From: Leucobacter massiliensis
GTDB taxonomy: Bacteria > Actinomycetota > Actinomycetes > Actinomycetales > Microbacteriaceae
Length of the DNA: 64,000 nt
Assembly (NCBI RefSeq): GCF_002982315.1
Contig: NZ_MWZD01000008.1
Span: 1 to 64,000, forward strand
Direction of reading: 5' to 3'
Below, piece after piece: positions 53,674 to 64,000 of the stretch. The position numbers and the translations under genes were made by a program. The notes under the pieces are model-generated. The model was not told where the DNA came from. It was given only the letters and a program-made list of their open reading frames with translations, and ran no database searches. Numbering within the stretch: position 1 is the stretch's first letter; every line of letters begins with the position of its first letter.

Positions 53674-54125
53674 GCGGCACGCTCCCGCTCGCCGGCCAGG
53701 GCGGCGGCCGCGAGCCGCGGGGTGGATCCGTCGCTCGACGCGGGGACGGGCACTGGTGTGGGTCCGAGTGCGACGGGCGGAGCGCCGCCGCCCACGAGCG
53801 CGGCGAGCGCGGCCGGGCCGATGCCGAGACCGGCGGCCCGCTCGACGAGCCGCGACACCTCCTCGCGCAGCTCGGTGAACCCGGCGGCCCGCTCGGTGAC
53901 GACGGCGCCGCGGCGGCGTTTCAACTCGACGAGCCCCTCGTCCCGCAGCTGCTGGTAGGCACGAAGCACGGTGTGCACATTGACTCCGAGGCCCGCCGCG
54001 AGCTCGCGAGCGGGCGACAGTGCCGTTCCCGGGCCGATGCTGCCGGCCGCGATGTCGGCCCGCACCGAATCGGCGATCTGCGCGTAGATCGCCCGCTCGC
54101 TCGCCCCGTCCACTCGCACCAGCAT
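53670..54125 (-). CDS. Small GntR regulator, mirror copy
   Basis: This 151-residue regulator is identical to that at 10394-10849. The leaderless TAGGGT box is at 54133-54138. Confidence 0.83.
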   Translation of the reverse strand: MLVRVDGASERAIYAQIADSVRADIAAGSIGPGTALSPARELAAGLGVNVHTVLRAYQQLRDEGLVELKRRRGAVVTERAAGFTELREEVSRLVERAAGLGIGPAALAALVGGGAPPVALGPTPVPVPASSDGSTPRLAAAALAGERERAA

Positions 54126-54335
54126 GTCAATAACCCTACACGAGCTAGAACTATCCGCCTCACCCCGGGCAGAGCCCCGGGCCCCGCCGGGCGCTTCACA
54201 CGCTGAGTCCGCCCATTCCCGCCGAGTCCGCACTCCTCGGCAGCACGGAACAGTGCGGGCTCGGCGGAAGTGCACGGACTCGGCGGAACGGGGTCCGGGC
54301 CGGAGGATTGGGGACGGCCGGGGGCCGAGAGGGGG

Positions 54336-55499
54336 TCAGAAGGCGGCGATGCCGGTGAGCTCGCGGCCGATCACGAGCTGGTGCACCTCGTCGGTGCCCT
54401 CGTAGGTGCGCACCGACTCCAGATTGGCCATGTGGCGCATCACCGGGAAGTCGGAGGTGATGCCGTCGCCGCCGAGGATCGCGCGAGCGGCGCCCGCGAT
54501 CTTGATCGCCTCGCGCACGTTGTTGAGCTTGCCGACGGAGATCTGGCCGTACGTCAGCGTCCCCGCGTCCTTCTGCCGCCCGAGGTGCAGCGCGAGCAGC
54601 AGCCCCTTCTCGTACTCGAGGAACATATCGGCGAGCTTCGCCTGGATGATCTGCTTGCCGCCGATGGGCGTGCCGAAGACCTCGCGCGTCTGCGCCCGCT
54701 CCACCGCCACCTCGAGGCAGGAGCGCGCCGCGCCCATCACGCCCCAGGCGATGCCGTAGCGGGCCTCGTTCAGGCACTTGAACGGCGCCGACAGGCCCTT
54801 CGCCCCCGGCAGGATCGCGTCGGCCGGCAGCCGCACATCGACGAGCTCGATCTCGGTCTGCAGCGAGGCGCGCATCGAGAGCTTGTTCTCGATCGCCGTC
54901 GCCGTGAAGCCGGGAGTCTCCGTCGGGACGACGAAGCCGCGCACGATCCCCTCCTCGTCCTTCGCCCAGATCACGCCCAGCTGCGCGATCGTCGCGAGGC
55001 CGATCCAGCGCTTCGTGCCGTTCAGCACCCACTCGTCGCCCTCGCGGCGCGCCGTTGTGAGCATCGTGTTCGGGTCCGAGCCGCCCTGCGGCTCCGTGAG
55101 GCCGAAGAAGCCGATCGCCTCGCCGCGGCCCATCGCGGGCAGCCAGCGCTGCTTCTGCTCCTCCGAGCCGAACTTGTAGATGGCGCCCATCGCGAGCGAG
55201 CCCTGCACGGAGAGCGCCGTGCGGAAGCCCGAGTCGACCGCCTCGAACTCCATCGCCACGAGACCGTAGGCGACGGACGAGGCCCCCTTCAGGCCGTAGC
55301 CGTGCATGTACATGCCGAAGGCGCCGAACTCGCCCACCTCGGGCAGCAGCTCCACGGGCAGGCGGCGGTCCTCGAAGGCCTGGTCGATGACGGGGCGGAT
55401 GCGCGTCTGCGCGAACTCCCGCGCCCGCAGCTGCCACTCGCGCTCCTCCTCGGTGACGAAGTCGGCGACGTCGAAGAGCCGGTCGATGGTGGTGGTCAT
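54336..55499 (-). CDS. gcdH: Glutaryl-CoA dehydrogenase-like enzyme, mirror copy
   Basis: This 387-residue flavoenzyme is identical to that at 9020-10183, with catalytic Glu367 and Arg93 for the substrate carboxylate. Confidence 0.86.
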   Translation of the reverse strand: MTTTIDRLFDVADFVTEEEREWQLRAREFAQTRIRPVIDQAFEDRRLPVELLPEVGEFGAFGMYMHGYGLKGASSVAYGLVAMEFEAVDSGFRTALSVQGSLAMGAIYKFGSEEQKQRWLPAMGRGEAIGFFGLTEPQGGSDPNTMLTTARREGDEWVLNGTKRWIGLATIAQLGVIWAKDEEGIVRGFVVPTETPGFTATAIENKLSMRASLQTEIELVDVRLPADAILPGAKGLSAPFKCLNEARYGIAWGVMGAARSCLEVAVERAQTREVFGTPIGGKQIIQAKLADMFLEYEKGLLLALHLGRQKDAGTLTYGQISVGKLNNVREAIKIAGAARAILGGDGITSDFPVMRHMANLESVRTYEGTDEVHQLVIGRELTGIAAF

Positions 55500-55606
55500 G
55501 GCGGTCCTTTCGCGGAGGCGAGGATGGGGTTCGGGGTGAGGGATGGGGTGCGAGCGAGCTCCGGATCGCCCGGGGCTCGGGCGCTGCTGCGGCTGCTCGT
55601 CGCGCT

Positions 55607-56809
55607 TCAGCGCGGCAGCCAGCTCGCGTCCTGATGCTCGCCCACGCCCGGCGGCGGGGCCGCGTAGCGGGCCGGGGTCGCCGAGAGGAAGACGGGGTTC
55701 GCGACCGAGCGCAGCGTGTGCCGCTCGCCGTCGGGGCCGAGCGCCGCGGTCTCGGCGACGGGCTCCAGCCCCAGCGTCTCGGCGAGCTCGATCGCCTGGG
55801 CGATGGTGTTGACGCGGCCGGCGGGGATGTTCGCGTCGGTGAAGGCCTCGATCCACTCGGCGGCCGGACGCGTCCGCAGCCGCTCCGCCAGGGCCGCGCG
55901 CAGCTCGGAGCGGTGGGCGACGCGCTGCGGATTCGTGGCGAAGCGCTCGTCCGCGGCGAGCCCGGGGACGCCGAGCACCTCGCAGAGCCGCGCGAACTGC
56001 CCGTCGGTGCCGACGGCGAGCGCGACCGGCTGGTCGGCGGCGTCGAGCGTCTCGTAGGGGGAGATCGAGGGGTGCGCGTTGCCCATGCGGCCGGGAGCGA
56101 CCCCGGTCTCCAGGGTCGAGGAGGCCTGATTCGCGAGCGCGGAGAGCAGGGAACCGAGCAGGGTGACCTTGACGTGCTGGCCGCGGCCGCTGCCGCTCAT
56201 GTCCGCGCCGCCGTCGCGCGCACGCAGCGCGGCCTGGATCCCGATCACCGCGTTCAGCCCGGTGAGGATGTCCACGAGCGCGACGCCCACCTTCGTCGGC
56301 TCGCCGCCGGCCGCGTCGCTCTGGCCCGTGATGCTCATCAGCCCGCCGACCGCCTGCACGAGCAGGTCGTAGCCGGGCAGATCGCGGCCGGCAGCGTCGC
56401 CGAAGCCCGAGATCGAGCAGTACACGACTCCGGGGTTCTCGGCGGAGAGCGTCTCGTAGCCGAGGCCGAAGCGCTCCATCGTGCCGGGCTTGAAGTTCTC
56501 GATCACGACGTCGGCGGTGCGGGCGAGTTCGGCGGCGCGGGCGAGGCCCTCGGGCGTCCGCAGATCGCAGACGACGGAGCGCTTGCCGCGGTTCACCCCC
56601 GCGAAGTAGGTGCTCTGCCCCACGGCGTTCACCGGCGGTGACCACTGCCGCGTGCCGTCGCCCTCGGGGCTCTCGATCTTGATCACATCGGCGCCGAGAT
56701 CGGCGAGGATCATGGTCGCGTGCGGCCCGGCCAGCACCCGTGAGAAGTCGGCGACGCGGATCCCGCGCAGGGCTCCGCCGCTCGCGGTCGATGCGGCTCG
56801 GTCGTTCAC
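55607..56809 (-). CDS. Family III CoA-transferase, mirror copy
   Basis: This 400-residue transferase is identical to that at 7710-8912, with predicted catalytic Asp148. GTG start at 56809. Confidence 0.83.
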   Translation of the reverse strand: MNDRAASTASGGALRGIRVADFSRVLAGPHATMILADLGADVIKIESPEGDGTRQWSPPVNAVGQSTYFAGVNRGKRSVVCDLRTPEGLARAAELARTADVVIENFKPGTMERFGLGYETLSAENPGVVYCSISGFGDAAGRDLPGYDLLVQAVGGLMSITGQSDAAGGEPTKVGVALVDILTGLNAVIGIQAALRARDGGADMSGSGRGQHVKVTLLGSLLSALANQASSTLETGVAPGRMGNAHPSISPYETLDAADQPVALAVGTDGQFARLCEVLGVPGLAADERFATNPQRVAHRSELRAALAERLRTRPAAEWIEAFTDANIPAGRVNTIAQAIELAETLGLEPVAETAALGPDGERHTLRSVANPVFLSATPARYAAPPPGVGEHQDASWLPR

Positions 56810-56941
56810 GGCGCCCCTCTCGTCTCGTGCCCGGGGCGATCCGCAGCGCGCTCGCCCGCTCCGCCAGTCTACGTTCGCGGGGACCTCCCCCACTCGCGGG
56901 ATTGCATAGTGGCAAAGCTTGCACCTGTGCAAAAATTGCTT

Positions 56942-58501
56942 ATGGCCTTGCTCTCCCAGCTGCTCAACCTGCCCGATCTGGGGCTTCGCCTCGTGCAGGC
57001 CGGGCCGGGCGACCCCGAGATCAGCTGGAGCTCGACCACGGAGCTGCTCGACCTCGGTGCCTACCTGGAGGGCGGCGAGATCATCCTCACCACTGGCCTC
57101 GCGCTCGCCGAGGACGACCCGCGCTGGCGGGACTTCGTCGCGAGCCTCAGCCGCGCCCGCGTCGCCGCGATCGGCTTCGGGATCGGCGTCAATCACGCGC
57201 GCATCCCGCCGCCCCTCAGCCGCGCCGCGAGCGAGTACCGGGTGGCGCTCTTCGAGATCCCGCTGCCCGTGCCGTTCATCGCGGTGACGAAGGCGATCGC
57301 GGCCCTGCTGCGCTCCGACGAGCTGCGAGCTGCGCGGGCGGCGCTGCAGGCGCAGCAACGGCTGCTCGACGGGGCGCGCAGCGACCGGGACCCGGCGGAG
57401 GTGCTGGCGAGCATCGCCCAGGCCACGGGGAAGCAGCTCGCGGTGGTGGGGTCCGACGGCAGCACCCTCGCGAGCACCGGCGGCTTCGCGGCGGCGCAGC
57501 GCGCCGACGGCGCCGAGTACATCGAGCTCGACCCGGCCGGGGCCCTGCGGCTCGCCGTCGCGGGAGGGGCCCCGGCCACGCCCGAGGGCAGCGCGGTGAT
57601 CGCTGCAGGGTCGATGGTGCTGGGGCTCGGCCTGCGCAGCGACCACGCCGACACGGCCCGCGAGCGCGGACGCTGGGGCCGGCTCACCGCGGCGCTGCTC
57701 GGGGGAGAGGTCTCGCCCGGTGCGGTCGCGATCCTGGACCCCGAGCTGCGCCTGCCCGAGCGCCTGCGCGCGGTCGCCGTGCAGGGCACCGCGGAGGACG
57801 TCGGCGAGTGGCGGCGGCGGCCGCGCACCGGCCTCGACCGGCTGATCGCCGCCGAGGAGGAGCCGCCGGCGCCCGGCCTCGCCCGCGCCTGGCAGCTCGC
57901 GGCGGATGAGCCAGAGGCGCTGGAGCGCCTGCTCGCTGTCGCTGCCGCCCACGGCCTCGACGTCGTGGTCGGCAGGCCGGCCACGCCCGCGGAGCTGCCC
58001 CTGAGCCGCCGTTCGGCCGCCTCCCGCGTCAGCGAGCTGTCGACGACCGCCCCGCTCTACGCCGCTCCGCGCGTGCCCGAGACGGTGTGGGCGGATCGGG
58101 ACGCTCCGCTGCTGGAGGCGCTGCTCGCGGTGGAGCGGGCGGGGAGGGCCGCGCCGGATCCGGCGGCGCTCGTCCCGGAGGGCGCGACGCTCAGCTCGGC
58201 CGTGCTGGGGCCGCTCTCGCTGCGGGAGACCCGGCGTATCCCGGAGCCGGATGGGGAGGCCGAGCAGCCCGCGGCCGCGCCCCTCACGGCGGCGGAACGC
58301 GAGACCCTGCGCGAGACGCTGCGGGCCGTGTTCGAAGCCGACGGTCAGCGCGGCCCCGCGGCCACGAGGCTCGGGATCCACCGCAACACGCTGCGCGACC
58401 GCCTCTCGCGCATCGAACGCCTGACGGGGCGCTCGCTCGGCAGCGCGGACGACCGCTCCGAGCTGTGGCTGGCGCTGCGGCTCGAGGAGCTGGGCCGGTA
58501 G
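56942..58501 (+). CDS. PucR regulator, mirror copy
   Basis: This 519-residue regulator is identical to that at 6018-7577. The two TTGC-N6-GCAA sites are at 56902-56915 and 56919-56932, just before the ATG. Confidence 0.83.
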   Translation: MALLSQLLNLPDLGLRLVQAGPGDPEISWSSTTELLDLGAYLEGGEIILTTGLALAEDDPRWRDFVASLSRARVAAIGFGIGVNHARIPPPLSRAASEYRVALFEIPLPVPFIAVTKAIAALLRSDELRAARAALQAQQRLLDGARSDRDPAEVLASIAQATGKQLAVVGSDGSTLASTGGFAAAQRADGAEYIELDPAGALRLAVAGGAPATPEGSAVIAAGSMVLGLGLRSDHADTARERGRWGRLTAALLGGEVSPGAVAILDPELRLPERLRAVAVQGTAEDVGEWRRRPRTGLDRLIAAEEEPPAPGLARAWQLAADEPEALERLLAVAAAHGLDVVVGRPATPAELPLSRRSAASRVSELSTTAPLYAAPRVPETVWADRDAPLLEALLAVERAGRAAPDPAALVPEGATLSSAVLGPLSLRETRRIPEPDGEAEQPAAAPLTAAERETLRETLRAVFEADGQRGPAATRLGIHRNTLRDRLSRIERLTGRSLGSADDRSELWLALRLEELGR

Positions 58502-58617
58502 CGGCACGCGGCCGGACGGCCGGACGAGCGAGGGGCGAGCCCGGCGAGCGGGAGACGGCGACGGCCCCGCGAGCGGGGGGCGGGCCGAGCCCGGCGAGCG
58601 GGGGCGGCCCGCGCCGC

Positions 58618-59073
58618 TCAGCGCTTCGGCACGGGCGACCCGAGCCACAGCAGCAGGATGAACACCGCGGTCACCGCGACCGCGAGGAGGAGCAGCGCGA
58701 GCCAGGGATGCCCCAGCACCCACGCCAGCACCCGCTCCGGGAAGCGCCTCGGCGCCTCGCCGCCCGAGCCCAGCCGCCAGCGCCGCGGGAGCATCCCGCG
58801 GCGGTCGATGACCAGCTCGAACGGCAGCGTCGCGAACGGCACCACCGCGCTCGCCAGGCCCAGCACGCCCCAGGAGAACCGCCAGCGGGCGTCCACCCAC
58901 ACCAGCACCGTCACCACGCAGTAGCTGAGGAACACGAAGCCGTGGATCCCACCGGCGGGCGTCACCCAGGCTTCGCTCACGCCGCTCGCGCGCAGGATCA
59001 GCGCGGCGATCAGCCCCGCCCAGGTGAGCAGTTCGGCGAAGGCGAAGATGCGGAACAGGCGGCGAGGCGTCAT
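58618..59073 (-). CDS. DUF3817 membrane protein, mirror copy
   Basis: This 151-residue four-helix protein is identical to that at 5446-5901. The leaderless box is at 59080-59085. Confidence 0.76.
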   Translation of the reverse strand: MTPRRLFRIFAFAELLTWAGLIAALILRASGVSEAWVTPAGGIHGFVFLSYCVVTVLVWVDARWRFSWGVLGLASAVVPFATLPFELVIDRRGMLPRRWRLGSGGEAPRRFPERVLAWVLGHPWLALLLLAVAVTAVFILLLWLGSPVPKR

Positions 59074-59143
59074 GGCTCCACCGTATCGGGCGCCTCCTGC
59101 GATCCCGCCGGGCGGCTCCCCCGCCCCGCGCTAGGGTGGGGGC

Positions 59144-59932
59144 ATGGCGGGACGGGATCGCAGCTACGAGCGGGACGGCGTGCGCATGGCCTTCACCGAC
59201 ACCCCGGGCCCCGGTGGCTGCACCTTCGTGCTGATCCACGGCATCGGCATGGGCCGCGTCGTGTTCTCCGGCGTGGGTGAGCGGCTGGCCGGGCGAGGCC
59301 GCGTGCTCGCCCCCGACCTGCCCGGATTCGGCGACTCCCCCGAACCCGGCACGCGGACCAGCCTCGAGGACAGCGCCCGCTTCATCGCCCGCTTCATCCG
59401 CGAGGAGGCGCGCGAGCCCGTCGTGCTCGTGGGACACTCGATGGGCACCCAGATCGCGGCCGAGGTGGCGCTCCGTCAGCCCGAGCTCGTGCGCGGGCTC
59501 GTGCTCATCGCCCCGACCGTCAACCGCCGTGAGCGCAGCGCGATCCGGCAGGCGCTGCGGATGGTCCAGGACACCGCAGGCGAAGGGCCCAAAGTGCTGC
59601 TCACGGGGCTCGCGGAGTACGTGAAGACGAGCCCCGCGTGGTTCCTCAACAAGCTGCGATTCATGCTGGCGCACCGCCTCGAGGACATCTGCCCCCGCAT
59701 CGGCACCCCCGCCCTCGTGCTGCGGGGCGAAACCGACCGGGTCTGTCCCCGAGACTGGACGGGCGAGATCGCCGCCGCGCTCCCGCACGGGCGCATGCTC
59801 GAGATCCCGGGACGCGGTCACGAAGCGATCATCAAGAGCCCCGAGCCGGTCGCCTCGATGATCCTGGAGTTCACCGACGAGCTCGACGCCACCGAGCAGT
59901 CGCGGCACCGGGATGGCGGCACCGGCCGGTAG
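59144..59932 (+). CDS. Alpha/beta hydrolase, mirror copy
   Basis: This 262-residue hydrolase is identical to that at 4587-5375 (Ser99, Asp198, His226). The leaderless box is at 59132-59137. Confidence 0.83.
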   Translation: MAGRDRSYERDGVRMAFTDTPGPGGCTFVLIHGIGMGRVVFSGVGERLAGRGRVLAPDLPGFGDSPEPGTRTSLEDSARFIARFIREEAREPVVLVGHSMGTQIAAEVALRQPELVRGLVLIAPTVNRRERSAIRQALRMVQDTAGEGPKVLLTGLAEYVKTSPAWFLNKLRFMLAHRLEDICPRIGTPALVLRGETDRVCPRDWTGEIAAALPHGRMLEIPGRGHEAIIKSPEPVASMILEFTDELDATEQSRHRDGGTGR

Positions 59933-59995
59933 CGCACTGCGCGGCGACGCGAGCGCACTGCACGGCAGCGGCCGCGCGGAGCGGCGCCGCTGCCG

Positions 59996-60625
59996 TCAGA
60001 AGAGCAGGAACTGGGCGGTGCCCGAGCCCGAGACGCCGCCCGCGGACACCCGCAGATGGTACGAGGCGCCGTCCGCGCTCACCGGATCGCGGGTGATGTC
60101 GCAGGTCTCCGGGCTCGAACGGGTGCGATCCCACGCGATCGACTCGCTCACGAGCGGCTTCCCGGGCTCCAGGATCACCGGGAGGCTCTCGGGGTTCTTC
60201 TGACAGTCCTTCGAGCGCCAGACCTCGTCCTCGCCGCTCGTGATCGCAAACTCCATGCCCGCCGTGCCCAGCTCGGCGGAGCACGCCGCATCGCCCGTGT
60301 TCTCCACGCTCAGGGAGAGCTGCGGCTGCTCGCCCGCCGCATAGTCGGACTTGTCGGTGATCGGGGTCACCGTCAGCTGGCCCGCGGCGCACTCCGGCGG
60401 CTGCTCGCCGTCCCCGGCAGCCGGCTCCCCCTCCGGCGCGCTGCTCGGCAGATCGCCCGGCACCTCCACCTCCGAGGCCGACGGCGCGGCGCTGTTCGAG
60501 CCCGGCTTCAGGAAGACGAGCACGATCACCGCGATCACCGCGAGCAGCCCCGCCAGGACGAGCAGCCGGCGCCGCATATAGACCTTGCGTCCCTTCGGAC
60601 CTACGGGATCCCTCAGCGTCGACAT
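59996..60625 (-). CDS. Membrane-anchored exported protein, mirror copy
   Basis: This 209-residue protein is identical to that at 3894-4523: one N-terminal helix and a four-cysteine outer domain. Confidence 0.73.
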   Translation of the reverse strand: MSTLRDPVGPKGRKVYMRRRLLVLAGLLAVIAVIVLVFLKPGSNSAAPSASEVEVPGDLPSSAPEGEPAAGDGEQPPECAAGQLTVTPITDKSDYAAGEQPQLSLSVENTGDAACSAELGTAGMEFAITSGEDEVWRSKDCQKNPESLPVILEPGKPLVSESIAWDRTRSSPETCDITRDPVSADGASYHLRVSAGGVSGSGTAQFLLF

Positions 60626-60651
60626 GGCGCCAGGCTAACGCGGAAGCGCGC

Positions 60652-61170
60652 TCAGAGCCGCTTCAACATGCGCGTGTTGCCGAGCGTGTTCGGCTTCACC
60701 CGCGCGAGGTCGAGGAACTCGGCGACGCCCTCATCGCTCGAGCGCAGCAGCTCGGCGTAGACATCGGCCGCGACGAGCTCGGTGTCCTCGCTCAGCTCCT
60801 CGAAGCCGTGCCGGGAGAAGAACTCCGTCTCGAAGGTGAGGCAGAAGAGCTGCGTCAGGCCGAGATCCTGAGCCCGCGCCTCCAGCGACTCCAGCAGCCG
60901 GTGTCCCACGCCCCGGCCCAGCCACTCCTCCGAGACGCCCAGGGTGCGCACCTCCCCGAGCTGATCCCACATCACGTGCACGGCACCGTAGCCGACCACC
61001 GCATCCTCGCCGTCGGTCGCGACCAGGAACTCCGGCACCGCGGCGTACAGGTCGACGAGGTCCTTGCCGAGCAGGATCCGTCGCGCCACGAGCGGCTCCA
61101 TCAGCTCGACCATGCGCGGCACATCGGCGGTGCGCGCGGGACGGATGCGGATGTCGGGGCGTGAATTCAT
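60652..61170 (-). CDS. argA: ArgA-type acetyltransferase, mirror copy
   Basis: This 172-residue GNAT protein is identical to that at 3349-3867. The leaderless TAGGCT box is at 61177-61182. Confidence 0.86.
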   Translation of the reverse strand: MNSRPDIRIRPARTADVPRMVELMEPLVARRILLGKDLVDLYAAVPEFLVATDGEDAVVGYGAVHVMWDQLGEVRTLGVSEEWLGRGVGHRLLESLEARAQDLGLTQLFCLTFETEFFSRHGFEELSEDTELVAADVYAELLRSSDEGVAEFLDLARVKPNTLGNTRMLKRL

Positions 61171-61347
61171 CCACCCAGCCTACTCTCGCACGCCCCACCG
61201 CACCGCCACCGGCGAGCGGCCCCGGGGCACGGGGCGGCGCGCACGGCACGGCGACGCACCGCGGAGCCCGCCGGAGACGCAGCGGACCGCGGACGCGCGA
61301 GGGCCCCGCTGCCGGAACAGCGGGGCCCTCGCGAAACGACCTGCGTG

Positions 61348-63873
<2,526 letters not shown>

Positions 63874-64000
63874 CTCTAACCTCCTTGCGGTCTCCGAAGA
63901 CGGGGGGACACCGCTGATGCATCCAGGCTACGGCGTGATCCCCGATCGCGGGGCGCTGTTCGTGCTGGGCGTAATGGGCCCCGGCCCGCCCGCGGCGCCT

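Overview
The window is a high-GC actinobacterial chromosome segment. It looks like Microbacteriaceae (order Micrococcales, Leucobacter/Microbacterium-like). The reasons are the very high GC, the many leaderless genes with a TANNNT box 6-8 bases before the start codon, and the neighbourhood xseB - DUF4245 protein - carbonic anhydrase - fumC - phoH, together with an actinobacterial-type ClpC and a short ArgA. The family placement is inference; no rRNA or tRNA gene was seen.

The dominant fact is structural: the window is one giant inverted repeat. Position x equals the complement of position 64519-x, with the axis between 32259 and 32260 and no spacer. Every gene at 519-32259 recurs, same length and opposite strand, at 32260-64000. 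Only bases 1-518 have no partner inside the window. The axis cuts a membrane-protein gene in half, and the arms agree even in a premature stop codon. A fold-back or assembly artefact is the likeliest explanation, although a real giant palindrome, or the joined ends of a linear replicon, cannot be excluded from sequence alone. The left arm should be read as the real gene content and the right arm as its mirror.

Left arm, in order: a partial membrane-protein gene (minus); clpC; argA; an exported protein of unknown function; a divergent pair of an alpha/beta hydrolase and a DUF3817 membrane protein; a probable glutarate-degradation module, with a PucR regulator divergent from a family III CoA-transferase and a glutaryl-CoA dehydrogenase; a GntR regulator coupled to a CPBP membrane protease; a BmpA-type (nucleoside-like) ABC importer operon in which binding protein, ATPase, two permeases and a DUF985 cupin are read in that order on the minus strand; phoH behind a structured leader; the minus-strand block xseB - DUF4245 protein - carbonic anhydrase - fumC; an orphan membrane protein; an Rbs-type ABC importer whose ATPase carries an in-frame TAG; a divergent class II histone-deacetylase-like amidohydrolase; an AsnC/Lrp regulator; xseA; ispH; and the truncated DUF6264-like gene at the axis.

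How it fits together: xseA and xseB encode the two subunits of exonuclease VII but are separated by about 7 kb holding the importer, the deacetylase and the regulator. That cargo looks like an uptake-plus-deacetylation module for an unknown, possibly acetylated, small molecule. Regulatory DNA is compact. Three divergent pairs share tiny intergenic regions with back-to-back leaderless promoters, and one of these (xseA/ispH) has been filled by a 160-bp near-perfect palindromic element. Two AT-rich islands (about 340-380 and 27310-27400) are the clearest candidate operator regions.
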